Source: Labilithrix sp. (GTDB lineage: Bacteria; Myxococcota_A; Polyangia; Polyangiales; Polyangiaceae). From it: DNA of 33,871 nucleotides. The translations under genes and the position numbers were made by a program. Positions within the stretch are counted from its first letter, which is position 1. Every line of letters begins with the position of its first letter. The stretch covers positions 1 to 33,871 of the forward strand of contig JAHBWD010000082.1 of NCBI GenBank assembly GCA_019637175.1, given 5' to 3'. This document shows, piece after piece, positions 23,584-32,892 of this stretch. The notes beneath the pieces are model-generated. The model did not search any database. It was given only the letters and a program-made list of their open reading frames with translations, and had not been told where the DNA came from.

Positions 23584-24294
23584 GTGAGACTTTCGATCGT
23601 CCTGAAGCGCGCCGCCCTCGGCGCAGCCGTCGTCACCTGCGCCGCTTGCGCGCTCCTCGCGGGGTGCGGGAGCGACGAGACGTCGCCAGGCGCCTCGGAC
23701 GACGCCGCCGCGAACGGCGACGCCGGCGCGCTCCCGGAGAACGACGGCGGCAAATTCAGCGACGGCGGCTGCATCAAGCAGGCGGGGCCGAAGCAGGGAA
23801 CGGTCGCGGTGAGCCGCTCGCGCCCGAACGTCACCGGCGGCAAGCCGTGGGCGACCCCGGAGAACGCGCGCGCGGTCGACGAAATGTTCGCGAGCGCCAC
23901 GCTCGGCGAGGGCGAAGAGACCGAAGAGATCCGCATCACCGACTTCGGCTTCCGCGTGCCGACGAGCGCGCGCATCACGGGCATCGTCGTCCAGCTCAAG
24001 CGGCAGGCGCCGCAGGCGGGCGTCGTCGACGGCCTCATCGGGCTCGTCTACGCCGGCGAGCGCCCGAGCTCGCGGCCGAAGTTCATGTCGACGCCGTGGC
24101 CCGACACGATCGTCGGCACCCATCACTACGGCTACTTCGAGGAAGACACCTGGGGCGACGACGTGACGGCGAACGACGTCATGCAGCCCGACTTCGGCGT
24201 GACCTTCTTCGCGAAGCGACAGGGCGACGCCGGCGCCGACGAGCGCACGGCCAACGTCGAGTCGATCCTCGTCAACGTGTTCTACTGCGAGTGA
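23584..24294 (+). CDS. Lipoprotein of unknown function
   Basis: About 236 residues from GTG 23584; the frame opens at 23500 but lacks a plausible signal sequence there. The signal peptide ends in LLAGC (lipidation Cys about position 25), followed by an Asp/Ala/Gly-rich linker typical of myxobacterial lipoproteins (SDDAAANGDAGALPENDGG). The mature domain has beta-strand patterns: EEIRITDFGFRVPTSARITGIVVQLKRQ, then GLIGLVYAGERPSSRPKFMSTPWPDT, TWGDDVTANDV and a terminal SILVNVFYCE. These segments look like a concanavalin-like or phage-tail-type beta sandwich (a fold guess). The start codon is not certain. The 3' end overlaps the convergent malic enzyme gene by 23 bp. Confidence 0.72.
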   Translation: MRLSIVLKRAALGAAVVTCAACALLAGCGSDETSPGASDDAAANGDAGALPENDGGKFSDGGCIKQAGPKQGTVAVSRSRPNVTGGKPWATPENARAVDEMFASATLGEGEETEEIRITDFGFRVPTSARITGIVVQLKRQAPQAGVVDGLIGLVYAGERPSSRPKFMSTPWPDTIVGTHHYGYFEEDTWGDDVTANDVMQPDFGVTFFAKRQGDAGADERTANVESILVNVFYCE

Positions 24295-25990
24295 CGTAGC
24301 GGTACGGCATGTACCTCGGGCGCCACATCTTGAGATCGATCCGCGCGTCGATCTGCACGTCGGTGTAGGCCTCGCAGAGACCTTCGTCGCGCGCGGCCCG
24401 CGCGACCGCGCGCGCCACGAGCACCGCGACCGTGCGCAGCTCGGTCACCGGCGGGAGCAACGTGCGCGACGGATCGGTCTTCGCCGGAGAGACCTCCGCG
24501 AGCGTCCGCGCGGCGACCTCGAACAAGCGATCGGTCACGCGGCGCGCGCCGACGGCGAGGACGCCGAGGCCGACGCCGGGGAAGACGTACGAGTTGTTCG
24601 TCTGGTCGGTCTTGAACGTTCGCCCGGCGTGCGTCACCGGCGGAAAGGGGCTGCCGGTCCCGACGACCGCACGGCCGTCGGTCCAGTCGAGCAGATCCTG
24701 AGGCGCCGCCTCGCTCCGCGCCGTCGGGTTCGAGAGCGGAAAGATCACCGGGCGGGCGACGCCCTCGGCCATCGCGCGCACGACGGGCTCGGTGAACGCG
24801 CCCGCGTGACCCGTGACGCCGATCAGCGTCGTCGGTTTCACGTTGTTCACCACGTCGAGCAGATCGATCCGATCTTCGCTCGCGCGCGCGAAGCCGGCGA
24901 CGCGCGCGCGCGGCTGCGCGAACGGCCGCTGGAAATCGAGGAGCTCGGGCATGTCGTCGACGAGCAGGCCCGCGCGATCGACCGCGTAGAAGCGGCTGCG
25001 CGCTTCCTCGGCGCCGAGCCCGCTCGCGATCATCAAGCGCTCGAGGAGCGAAGCGATGCCGATCCCCGCCGTCCCCGCGCCCGCGATCACGATCCGCTGA
25101 TCGGCGATCGATCCGCCCGTGGCCTGGATCGCCGCGAGGAGGGTCCCCGCGGCCACCGCCGCGGTCCCTTGGATGTCGTCGTTGAACGTGCAGAGCCGGT
25201 CGCGGTAGCGCTCGATGAGGCGCCCGGCGTTCGCGCGCGCGAAGTCTTCCCACTGCAAGAGCACGTTGGGCCACCGCTTCTCGACCGCGGCGACGAACGC
25301 CTCGACGAAGTCGTCGTAGTCTTGCCCGCGCACGCGCTCGTGACGCCACCCGAGGTAGAGCGGATCGGCGAGCCGCGCCTGGTTGTCGGTGCCGACGTCG
25401 AGCAGGATCGGGAGCGTGGTCGCCGGGTGAAGCCCCGCGCACGCGGTGTAGAGCGAGAGCTTGCCGATGGGGATGCCCATGCCGCCGGCGCCTTGATCGC
25501 CGAGGCCGAGGATCCGCTCGCCGTCGCTGACGACGATGACCTCGGTGGGATCGAGGCGCGGATCGGAGAGGATCTGCTCGATGCGATGGCGATGCGGCCA
25601 GCTGATGAACAGGCCTCGCGGCGTGTTCCACACGTCGCTGAAGCGCTCGCAACCTTCGCCCACCGTGGGCGTGTACACGACGGGCAGCATCTCCTCGAGG
25701 TGCGCGCCGAGCAGCGCGTAGAAGAGCGTCTCGTTGTGATCCTGGAGCCCGCGCAAGAAGACGTACTTCTCGAAGGGCGTCGCGAAGGCGCGGAACGCCT
25801 TGAGGCGACGATCGATCTGGGCCTCGAGCGTCCCGAGGTGGGGCGGCAAGAGGCCGTGGAGCCCGAAGGCGTCGCGCTCCTGATCGGAGAACGCCGTCCC
25901 CTTGTTCAAGAGCGGATCGCGGAGGAGCTCCGGCCCCTTCACGTCGAGCTCGATCGGCCGGAGCCGCGCGGGCATGTCCATCGTCATCAT
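24272..25990 (-). CDS. maeA: NAD(P)-dependent malic enzyme
   Basis: A 572-residue malic enzyme of the large (SfcA/ME) type, which oxidatively decarboxylates malate to pyruvate and CO2. ATG 25990 is chosen because GGGAG lies six bases upstream and ATGA overlaps the stop of the preceding gene. A second ATG follows directly and an earlier one (26002) lacks a ribosome site. Catalytic Tyr106 is in VVYTPTVGEGC and Lys177 in GGMGIPIGKLSLY. The metal and nucleotide elements are FNDDIQGTAAVAAG and GAGTAGIGIASLL, and the NAD-binding half ends with LSNPTARSE. Whether NAD or NADP is preferred cannot be read with confidence; NAD is favoured by resemblance to SfcA. Last gene of the unit starting at glgE. 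Confidence 0.94.
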   Translation of the reverse strand: MMTMDMPARLRPIELDVKGPELLRDPLLNKGTAFSDQERDAFGLHGLLPPHLGTLEAQIDRRLKAFRAFATPFEKYVFLRGLQDHNETLFYALLGAHLEEMLPVVYTPTVGEGCERFSDVWNTPRGLFISWPHRHRIEQILSDPRLDPTEVIVVSDGERILGLGDQGAGGMGIPIGKLSLYTACAGLHPATTLPILLDVGTDNQARLADPLYLGWRHERVRGQDYDDFVEAFVAAVEKRWPNVLLQWEDFARANAGRLIERYRDRLCTFNDDIQGTAAVAAGTLLAAIQATGGSIADQRIVIAGAGTAGIGIASLLERLMIASGLGAEEARSRFYAVDRAGLLVDDMPELLDFQRPFAQPRARVAGFARASEDRIDLLDVVNNVKPTTLIGVTGHAGAFTEPVVRAMAEGVARPVIFPLSNPTARSEAAPQDLLDWTDGRAVVGTGSPFPPVTHAGRTFKTDQTNNSYVFPGVGLGVLAVGARRVTDRLFEVAARTLAEVSPAKTDPSRTLLPPVTELRTVAVLVARAVARAARDEGLCEAYTDVQIDARIDLKMWRPRYMPYRYVTRSRTR

Positions 25991-26778
25991 CGGTTCTCCC
26001 ATCCAAGGCGCGCGCGTACGCGGTGCATGTCGGCTGTGTGCGTGCCGTCTTCGTGACGCACGACGAACGGAGGCTCCTCCACCTCGTCATGTTCGCCGAG
26101 GCGGCACGCGAAGAGTGAGAAGAGCGGCGTCAGGCCGACGCGCGGCACGACGTCTCGACGGCTGACGACGCTGAAGCTCTCGGCGCGCGCGGCCGCGAGC
26201 GCGCGCGCCTTCTGCGCCCACGGGAAGCAGAAGACGAAGAGGCCGTCGGACTCGAGGTGCGCGCGGGCGACGCGGGCGTAGTCGCGCACGTCGCCGCGGA
26301 GCTCGAAGCGCGCGTGCGCCTTCTGCGAGTCTTCGGGCACGATCCCCGCGGCGACGTCGAAATACGGCGGGCTCCCGGTCACGAGCGGAAACTTCTCGGC
26401 CAGCGCGAGCTCGCGCAGATCGCCGTGACGCGCGTCGACGCGATCGCCGACCTCGTTGGCGCGCACGTTCTCGAGGAGGAAGCGATGGCTCACGGCTTGT
26501 GCCTCGATGCACGTGAGGCGCCCCTCGGGCGGCATCGCCGACAAGACGATGAGCCCCACCGATCCGATCCCGGTCCCGAGATCGAGCGCGCGCGACGGCG
26601 CGCCCGCCTTCTCGAGCGCGTACCACGCCGTCAAGAGATCGTCGGTCGAGTGCCTGTGCCCGCGCTTCCGCTGAAAAATCCGGAACGACGCCGTCAGACC
26701 GTCGAGCGTGATCGGCTCGCCGAGCTCTCGTTCGAGCGAAGCGCGACGCGCCTCGAGATCTTCCGCCGGGAGGACCAT
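25987..26778 (-). CDS. TrmN6-like N6-adenine methyltransferase (COG4123)
   Basis: A 263-residue class I methyltransferase of the tRNA1(Val) A37 N6-methyltransferase group. ATG 26778 gives normal length; the longer open frame upstream overlaps pssA and is not used. The N-terminal signature RKRGHRHSTDDLLTAWYA (about 38-54) is the family hallmark. Motif I is LDLGTGIGSVGL (about 65-76), the acidic residue after strand 2 lies in CIEAQAVS, and motif IV is SPPY (136-139), in place of the more usual NPPY but within the [DNS]PP[YF] pattern of N6-adenine enzymes. The TGA stop overlaps the malic enzyme ATG (ATGA), so translation is probably coupled. Confidence 0.85.
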   Translation of the reverse strand: MVLPAEDLEARRASLERELGEPITLDGLTASFRIFQRKRGHRHSTDDLLTAWYALEKAGAPSRALDLGTGIGSVGLIVLSAMPPEGRLTCIEAQAVSHRFLLENVRANEVGDRVDARHGDLRELALAEKFPLVTGSPPYFDVAAGIVPEDSQKAHARFELRGDVRDYARVARAHLESDGLFVFCFPWAQKARALAAARAESFSVVSRRDVVPRVGLTPLFSLFACRLGEHDEVEEPPFVVRHEDGTHTADMHRVRARLGWENR

Positions 26779-26804
26779 CGGTCGACGCGACCGAGGATAC
26801 CACC

Positions 26805-27416
26805 CTAAGGCTTCGGGACGCGGAACGTGCTCACCATCAACGAGCCGCTGACGACGTACATCGAGACGAGCGGATGGACCACGAAAGGTCCGAGCTTCAT
26901 CGAGCCGAGCCACATCGCGTCGCCGACGTCTCCTCGCATGAACGCGATCCCGAGGACGACGACCATCACGAGGCTCGTCGGTATCGGCGCGCCTTCGTAG
27001 TACCTGACCTTCCCGTTCTCGTCGGCGAGCTCCGCCGCGGTGACGTTGTAGCGGGCGAGCCGCGCGATGCCGCAGGCGACGAAGTACGAGAGCGCGAGGG
27101 CATCCCACCCGCCGCGCAGCCCGAGCGCGAAGCCGAGCGTCGCGGGCGCGACGCCGAACGACACGATGTCGGCGAGCGAGTCGAGATCCGCGCCGAGGGG
27201 CGAAGACTCGTGCCGGAGGCGCGCGACGGCGCCGTCGAGCGCGTCACACACGAGCGCGAGCAGCAAGAAGACGAGCGCGATCGCGATCGCGCGCCGGTCG
27301 TACGTCGCGACGTAGCTCATGCTCGCGAGCACGGCGCCCATGCCGCAGAACGCGTTGCCGAGCGTGATGAGATCGGCGAGCACGAACGTGCGCGCCATCG
27401 AGAAGCGGGTCGCCAC
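26805..27416 (-). CDS. pssA: CDP-diacylglycerol-serine O-phosphatidyltransferase
   Basis: A 203-residue membrane enzyme joining CDP-diacylglycerol and serine to phosphatidylserine, the precursor of phosphatidylethanolamine. The CDP-alcohol phosphotransferase motif is complete: Asp58, Asp61-Gly62, Ala65-Arg66, Gly75, Asp79 and Asp83 (D-x2-DG-x2-AR-x8-G-x3-D-x3-D). About six to eight membrane helices follow, and LADLITLGNAFCGMGAV is the usual N-terminal element. The start is either GTG 27416 or ATG 27398 (18 bp shorter); neither has a clear ribosome site. The serine specificity is from overall resemblance (class II type, LPN/LTLGN start) and not proven; a phosphatidylglycerophosphate synthase is the main alternative. 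Confidence 0.88.
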   Translation of the reverse strand: MATRFSMARTFVLADLITLGNAFCGMGAVLASMSYVATYDRRAIAIALVFLLLALVCDALDGAVARLRHESSPLGADLDSLADIVSFGVAPATLGFALGLRGGWDALALSYFVACGIARLARYNVTAAELADENGKVRYYEGAPIPTSLVMVVVLGIAFMRGDVGDAMWLGSMKLGPFVVHPLVSMYVVSGSLMVSTFRVPKP

Positions 27417-27449
27417 GACACCCGCGCTGCACGAACGAGACCAGCGGCC

Positions 27450-29045
27450 TCAGGTGAGAAGCTCGCTGAGCCCCTCGAGCGGGATGTCGATCCAGTCGGG
27501 CCGGTTGTCGAGCTCGTAGTGGGCTTCGTAGATGGCCTTCTCGACGAGGAACAGATCGAGCAGCACGGTCGTCGCGGCGGGGTTCGCAGGCATGACGATC
27601 GTGTCGATCACCGCCGCGCGCCACCCGCGCAGGAACGCGGCGGAGGCGTCGCGCTGCCACCGCGTCGCCCACGCGGTCAGCTCGGCGGGCGAGGCCGTCG
27701 CCGCCGGCGCAGGCGGCGACGAGACGGGATGCGCCCTGAGCGCGGAGGAAGAAGCATAGTGGAACGATCGAATCATCCCCGCGACGTCGACGAGCGGCGA
27801 CCGCTTGGCCTTGCGCTCCTCCATCGTTCGCGCCGGCTCGCCCTCGAAGTCGACGAGCGCGAAGTCGTCGCCCGTGAAGAGGACCTGCCCGAGGTGCAGA
27901 TCGCCGTGCACGCGCGAGACGACGCCCGCGTCGGCGAGGCTGGCGACCTCTGCGAGGCGGTCTTCGAGCCGCTTCACGTTGGCGCGCACGTCGGCGAGCG
28001 CCGCGCGCGCGCGATCGGACAGCGAAGCCGAGCGCGCGCCGAGCGCCTCGAGCACGCGACCGAGCTCGATCCTGACGGCCTTCGCGATCGACGCGCGCGT
28101 CTCGGCGTCGAGGGGCTCGGGCACGAACCCCGCGACGTCGACGCGCGAGGTGAGCGCGACGTGCATCTCGCCCACGCGACGCCCGAGCTTCTCGGCGAGC
28201 GTCGCGTACACGTCGATCCTCTCCGCCGAAGGCGCGACGAGGAACTGCGCGAGCGATCCGAGCGCGTGCTCCCACGCGTCGCCGCGGTTCGGCACGAGGA
28301 CGTGGAGCAGACCGAGGGTGGACGCCGGCGCGCCCGGCCGCTCGACCTCGATGAACCCGGCGAGCGCGGGCGCGTGCGCGTAGCCGACGCCGGTGAGGAA
28401 GCGCCCGACCTCGAGCGCAGGGCTCTCGCCCGGCTCGATCTTGCGCACGATCTTCCCGACGAAGCGCTCGCCGAAGATCACGCTCGTGTTCGTCTGCTCG
28501 CGATCGACCAGGCTCGCCGTCTCGCCCGCCGTCTCGAGCACGCCGAGCGCCGCGAACCGAAGCGCGGCGCCCGCGTCTTCGAACGTCGCGCCGCGTTGGA
28601 TGGCGACGAGCAGCTCGCCGAGGAAACCCTCGAGCGCGAGGGCGTCGACGACGAGCCCAGTCTCGCCGCCCTTCACACGCAGCGGCATCACGATCGCGTG
28701 AGGGCGCGCCGCCTGAAAACGCGCGGCTCGTTCACCGCAGACGAACGCGAGCGGCAGGACGTACGTCTCGCGCGCCTCGTCGTCGAGCACCACGTCGACC
28801 AGCGCGACGCGCGCCGTGGCGTGCGACGCGCGCGGGTCGCACGAACCGTCGGCGTGGAACGGCATCGAGAACGCGGCGACGACGTGCGCGCTCTCGACGC
28901 GCTTGCTCTTGCTCCGGAACCAACGCCGCGCCGCGATCCACGCCGGGAGCGCGCGCTCGAGCGCGGCGCGCGACGGCGCGTCGAAGAGGGCGTCCCATCG
29001 CGAAGGGACCTCGAGCACGGATTCGGTCGGCACGGGTGCGTTCAT
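27450..29045 (-). CDS. Maltokinase (Pep2/Mak type)
   Basis: A 531-residue aminoglycoside-phosphotransferase-fold kinase that phosphorylates maltose to alpha-maltose-1-phosphate, the donor for GlgE. The N-terminal cap has WIAARRWFRSKSKRV, typical of maltokinases. The catalytic core has RVHGDLHLGQVLF (His380-Gly-Asp382) and the metal-binding DFEGEPAR. ATG 29045 overlaps the glgE stop (ATGA, four bases), which fixes the start. In many bacteria this domain is fused to trehalose synthase; here the protein is stand-alone and of full length (not the C-terminal part of a fusion). PssA follows 33 bp downstream. Confidence 0.92.
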   Translation of the reverse strand: MNAPVPTESVLEVPSRWDALFDAPSRAALERALPAWIAARRWFRSKSKRVESAHVVAAFSMPFHADGSCDPRASHATARVALVDVVLDDEARETYVLPLAFVCGERAARFQAARPHAIVMPLRVKGGETGLVVDALALEGFLGELLVAIQRGATFEDAGAALRFAALGVLETAGETASLVDREQTNTSVIFGERFVGKIVRKIEPGESPALEVGRFLTGVGYAHAPALAGFIEVERPGAPASTLGLLHVLVPNRGDAWEHALGSLAQFLVAPSAERIDVYATLAEKLGRRVGEMHVALTSRVDVAGFVPEPLDAETRASIAKAVRIELGRVLEALGARSASLSDRARAALADVRANVKRLEDRLAEVASLADAGVVSRVHGDLHLGQVLFTGDDFALVDFEGEPARTMEERKAKRSPLVDVAGMIRSFHYASSSALRAHPVSSPPAPAATASPAELTAWATRWQRDASAAFLRGWRAAVIDTIVMPANPAATTVLLDLFLVEKAIYEAHYELDNRPDWIDIPLEGLSELLT

Positions 29046-30901
29046 AGGAAGTACTCGAAGTCGCGCTCCGAGCGAACCCTGCGTGCTCGAGGGCTCCGCC
29101 GCACGACGAAGATCGCATAGGGCCGAACGGCAGGATCGAGCTCCACGTAGACCGACGCCGTCGCAGAGGTCGATCGCTCCCCCGAGAGGACGTCGTGCAG
29201 CTCGACGCTCTCCCCTTCCCTCGCGTCGACGGCCTCCGGATCGAGGTGCACGCGACCGGCGCGCCGATGCCGCGGATCCACGTTGGCGACGACGAGGACG
29301 ACGTTGTCTTCGGCGCGCTTGCTGTAGGCGAAGAGCGCGTCGTCGTCGGCGCGGTGGAACGAGATCGCCTCGCTCTGCTGGAGCGCGGGGTTGTCGCGGC
29401 GCGCGCGGTTGATCGCGGCGATCTCGTCGCGGAGCGATCGGGGATCGTCGAGGTTCCACGCGCGGAGCTGGAACTTCTCGCTGTCGAGGTACTCCTCCGC
29501 GCCCGGCCGCGCGACGTGCTCCATCAGCTCGAACGACGGGCCGTAGATGCCGTAGTTGCTCGAGAGCGTCGCCGCGAGCGCGAGGCGAAGGAGGAACGTG
29601 GCCCTCTCGCCTTCTTGGAGGTGCTCGGGGAGGATGTCGGGCGTGTTCGGCCAGAAGTTCGGTCGAAAGTGGTCTCGGAGCGGGCTCCGCGCGAGCTCGC
29701 GAACGTACGTCTCGAGCTCCTGCTTCGTGGTCCGCCACGTGAAGTACGTGTACGACTGCGTGAAGCCCGCCTTCGAGAGCGCGAACATCACCTTGGGCCG
29801 CGTGAACGCCTCGGAGAGGAAGATCGTCTCCGGGTGCTTCGCCTTCACCTCGGTGATGCACCACTCCCAGAAGCGCAGCGACTTCGTGTGCGGGTTGTCG
29901 ACGCGGAAGATGCGGACGCCCTGATCGAGCCAGAAGAAGAAGACGTCGCGGAGCTCGCTCCAGAGCGAGCGCCAGTCTTCGCACTCGAAATCGAAGGGGT
30001 AGACGTCTTGGTACTTCTTCGGCGGGTTCTCGGCGTACTGGATCGTGCCGTCGGGCCGGCGAAAGAACCAGTCGGGGTGCTGCCGCACCCACGGATGATC
30101 GGGCGAGGCCTGGAACGCGACGTCGAGCGCGATCTCGAGGCCCTTCGCTCGCGCGGCTCTGGTGAGGCGGCGAAGATCTTCGAGCGTCCCGAGCGCGCGA
30201 TGCACCGCGGTGTGGCCGCCGCTCTCGTCGCCGATCGCCCACGGGCTGCCGGGATCGCCCGGCCTCGCCGTGAGCGTGTTGTTCGGGCCTTTGCGGAACG
30301 AGCGACCGACGGGGTGAATCGGCGGAAAGTAGAGGACGTCGAAGCCCATGCGGGCGACGTAGTCGAGCTTCTCTTCGACGTCGCGGAAGGTGCCGTGCTC
30401 TTCCGGCGGGCCCCACGATCGAGGGAAGAGCTCGTACCACGCGCTGAATCGCGCTCGGAGCGGATCGACCACGAGCGACAAGACCGCCGATCGGCTCACG
30501 CGATCGAGCTCGCGCTTCGTCGCGTCGAGGCGCTCGGCCATGACGAGCTCGACGCTCACGTCCTGTCCCGCTTCGCGCTTCTTCACGATCGCGCGGCGCA
30601 ACGTCTCGCGGCGGTCGATCCAGGCCTCGACCGCGTACTCCCAGCGCCCCACGGCGTCGACGACGAACGAGCTTCGCCAGCGATCGTTCTCCAGCGGCTC
30701 GAGCGGCGCACGCTGCCACAGCGAGTCACCTGCGCGGCGGAACACGACGCGGCCGGCGATCGCGTCGTGACCGTCGGCGACGAGATCGCACTCGACGACG
30801 ACGCGGTCTCCGATCACACGTTTCACGGCGTAACGGCCGCCGTCGACCTCGGGCGAGATCCCTTCGATGAGCACGCGCGTGCTGTCGACCGGCGTACCCA
30901 C
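29042..30901 (-). CDS. glgE: Alpha-1,4-glucan:maltose-1-phosphate maltosyltransferase
   Basis: A 619-residue GH13 subfamily 3 enzyme that transfers maltose from maltose-1-phosphate onto alpha-glucan. The N-terminal domain starts RVLIEGISPEVDGGRYAVKR. The catalytic barrel has YELFPRSWG, YFPPIHPVGRSFRKG, nucleophile Asp335 in FRVDNPHTKS and general acid Glu364 in LSEAFTRP. The 29-residue spacing equals that between Asp394 and Glu423 of the Streptomyces enzyme. The final beta domain ends about residue 600. GTG 30901 is used, supported by GAGG five bases upstream; no ATG is available. The next gene overlaps by four bases. Divergent from malQ with about 100 bp between. Confidence 0.95.
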   Translation of the reverse strand: MGTPVDSTRVLIEGISPEVDGGRYAVKRVIGDRVVVECDLVADGHDAIAGRVVFRRAGDSLWQRAPLEPLENDRWRSSFVVDAVGRWEYAVEAWIDRRETLRRAIVKKREAGQDVSVELVMAERLDATKRELDRVSRSAVLSLVVDPLRARFSAWYELFPRSWGPPEEHGTFRDVEEKLDYVARMGFDVLYFPPIHPVGRSFRKGPNNTLTARPGDPGSPWAIGDESGGHTAVHRALGTLEDLRRLTRAARAKGLEIALDVAFQASPDHPWVRQHPDWFFRRPDGTIQYAENPPKKYQDVYPFDFECEDWRSLWSELRDVFFFWLDQGVRIFRVDNPHTKSLRFWEWCITEVKAKHPETIFLSEAFTRPKVMFALSKAGFTQSYTYFTWRTTKQELETYVRELARSPLRDHFRPNFWPNTPDILPEHLQEGERATFLLRLALAATLSSNYGIYGPSFELMEHVARPGAEEYLDSEKFQLRAWNLDDPRSLRDEIAAINRARRDNPALQQSEAISFHRADDDALFAYSKRAEDNVVLVVANVDPRHRRAGRVHLDPEAVDAREGESVELHDVLSGERSTSATASVYVELDPAVRPYAIFVVRRSPRARRVRSERDFEYFL

Positions 30902-31002
30902 GAGATCCTCGCGCTTGCTCGATGCGAGTTCCGAGCCATCTCGCTCGCGCGCCTCGCGGCGCGCCTTCTCTCACCTCGACGAGCGCCGCGGGGCGTGCTC
31001 GG

Positions 31003-32838
31003 ATGGGGGCTCGCGTGTCGTCTCGAAACCTCGTGCAAGACGCGCTTCGTGCGCTCGGGATCGAACAGCTCGTGCTCTCGATCCACGACGCGAGCTTCCC
31101 GAGCGCCGAGGGCGAAGACACCGGGCGCGGATCGCCGTACGCGCGCGGCGGCGCGGCGCTGCTCGAGCTCGCGGGCGAGATGGGCTTCGACGGGATCCTG
31201 CTCGGACCGCAAGGCGAGACCTCGATCGGGAACCCGTCTCCGTACGACGGCTCGGTCTTCTCGAAGAGCGTGCTCTCGGTCGCGCTCGCCGAGCTCGGCG
31301 ACGCGCGCTTCGCGGGGCTGCTCTCGCGCGACGATCTCGCGGCCATCGTCGCGCGATCGCCGGGGGCGCCCGACTACGCGCACGCGTTCAAGGTGCAGCA
31401 CGAAGGGGTCGCCACGGCCGCGCAGAAGCTCCGCAAGCGGCTCCGCGCGGGCGATCCCGCGGTCACGCCGATCGCGGAGGAGCTCGCGGCGTTCGAGCGC
31501 GACGCGGCGTGGCTCGTCCACGACGCGCGCTTCGAGACGTTCCTCGCCGAGCACGGCCACGACGACTGGCGCAGGTGGCCCGAGGCCGATCGCGCGCCGA
31601 GCGACGCGCGGATCGCCGAGGTGGAGCATCGCTTCCGCGACGTGAGGCACGCGTACGTCTTCGGCCAGTGGGTGCTCCACGTCCAGCACGCGGCCTTGCG
31701 CGATCGCACGCGCGCGCTCGGGCTCCGCCTCTACGGCGATCTGCAAGTGGGCCTCTCGCTCCGCGATCGCTGGGCGCGCGGCGCGCTCTTCCTCCCCGGC
31801 TACCTCATGGGCGCGCCGCCGAGCCGGACGAACCCCGAGGGTCAGCCCTGGGGCTATCCGGTGCTCGATCCGCGCAAGCGCGCGGCGACGGAGGCGTTCG
31901 TGCGCGCGCGCGTGACGAAGCTCTTCGCCGAGCTCGACGCGTTGCGCGTCGATCATCCGCACGGGCTCGTGTGCCCGTGGGTCTATCAGGCGGAGACGGG
32001 CGACGATCTGCGCGCGGTGCAGCGCGGCGCGCGCCTCTTCGAATCACCGAACGAGGATGGGCACCCGGCGCTCGCCGGCCTGGCCATCGCGCGGCCCGAT
32101 CAGATCGACCGCGCCGCCGCGCCGTACGACGACGCGCGCGTCCGCGATCTCGACGAGGCGCAGGTCGACGCCTACGCGCGCACGCTCGACATCGTGACCG
32201 ACGCGGCGACGACCTCCGGCCGCGCGGCGAGCGACGTCGTGTGCGAGGTGCTGAGCACGTGCCCCGAGCCTTTGCGCCGCGTCCTCGGGCGTCGCGGCCT
32301 CGGCCGCTTCCGCGTGACGCAGAAGGCGAAGATGGACGACCCGCGCGACGTCTATCGCAGCGAGAACGCCGAGCCGCGCGATTGGATCATGATCGGCAAC
32401 CACGACACCGAGCCGCTCTCGCGGGTGCTCGAGCGATGGGAGCGCGAGGGCGCGATCGGCGCGCGCGCCGCGTACCTCGCCGCGCGGCTCTCGCCGGATC
32501 CGAGCGGTCGCGAGGCGCTCGCCCGCGATCTCGCCGACGACGCGCGCAAGCTCCGTCGCGCGATGTTCGCCGATCTCTTCGTCGGCCCGGCGGCGCACGT
32601 GCTCGTCTTCTTCGCGGATCTGTTCGGCGAGCGCGAGATCTACAACCGCCCCGGCGTCGTCGACGACGCCAACTGGCGCTTGCGCTTGCCGGCGGGCTTC
32701 CGCGCGCTCTACGAAGAGCGCCGCGCGCGCGGTGAAGCGCTCGATCTGCCGGCGGCGCTCGCCATGGCGATGCGCGCCCGCGGCGAGGCCTTCGCTCGCG
32801 CGCACGCGGCGCTGATCGACGCGCTCGAAGGCGCGTAG
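31003..32838 (+). CDS. malQ: 4-alpha-glucanotransferase (GH77, MalQ family)
   Basis: A 611-residue GH77 amylomaltase that cleaves alpha-1,4-glucan and joins the released part to another glucan or to glucose. ATG 31003 is chosen; the frame opens at 30922 with unlikely sequence, and no strong ribosome site is seen. Catalytic candidates are nucleophile Asp317 (LRVDHPHGL), acid/base Glu415 (VVCEVLSTCPEPL) and the transition-state Asp468 (NHDTEPL), in the order and approximate spacing of GH77. The N-terminal 100 residues include GFDGILLGPQGETSIGNPSPYDG, the family substrate-loop element. Divergent from glgE, it fits an alpha-glucan synthesis and turnover locus. Confidence 0.92.
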   Translation: MGARVSSRNLVQDALRALGIEQLVLSIHDASFPSAEGEDTGRGSPYARGGAALLELAGEMGFDGILLGPQGETSIGNPSPYDGSVFSKSVLSVALAELGDARFAGLLSRDDLAAIVARSPGAPDYAHAFKVQHEGVATAAQKLRKRLRAGDPAVTPIAEELAAFERDAAWLVHDARFETFLAEHGHDDWRRWPEADRAPSDARIAEVEHRFRDVRHAYVFGQWVLHVQHAALRDRTRALGLRLYGDLQVGLSLRDRWARGALFLPGYLMGAPPSRTNPEGQPWGYPVLDPRKRAATEAFVRARVTKLFAELDALRVDHPHGLVCPWVYQAETGDDLRAVQRGARLFESPNEDGHPALAGLAIARPDQIDRAAAPYDDARVRDLDEAQVDAYARTLDIVTDAATTSGRAASDVVCEVLSTCPEPLRRVLGRRGLGRFRVTQKAKMDDPRDVYRSENAEPRDWIMIGNHDTEPLSRVLERWEREGAIGARAAYLAARLSPDPSGREALARDLADDARKLRRAMFADLFVGPAAHVLVFFADLFGEREIYNRPGVVDDANWRLRLPAGFRALYEERRARGEALDLPAALAMAMRARGEAFARAHAALIDALEGA

Positions 32839-32892
32839 CGGGACGCGACGAGGTGAGCTCCCGCGCGGACAGCGGAGAGCCGTCCGCCAGCG

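Noticed and set aside
25987..26778. Loss of the catalytic motif in the TrmN6-like protein (SPPY instead of NPPY)
   Set aside because: Ser is allowed at this position in the [DNS]PP[YF] motif of N6-adenine methyltransferases.
26874..29120. A 748-codon plus-strand frame opposite pssA and maltokinase
   Set aside because: It is a shadow frame, rich in Arg and Glu, with no recognisable domain.
27450..30719. A single 1089-codon minus-strand frame that looks like a GlgE-maltokinase fusion
   Set aside because: The part upstream of 29045 is GlgE in another frame. GlgE has its own full reading frame ending in an ATGA overlap, so these are two separate proteins.
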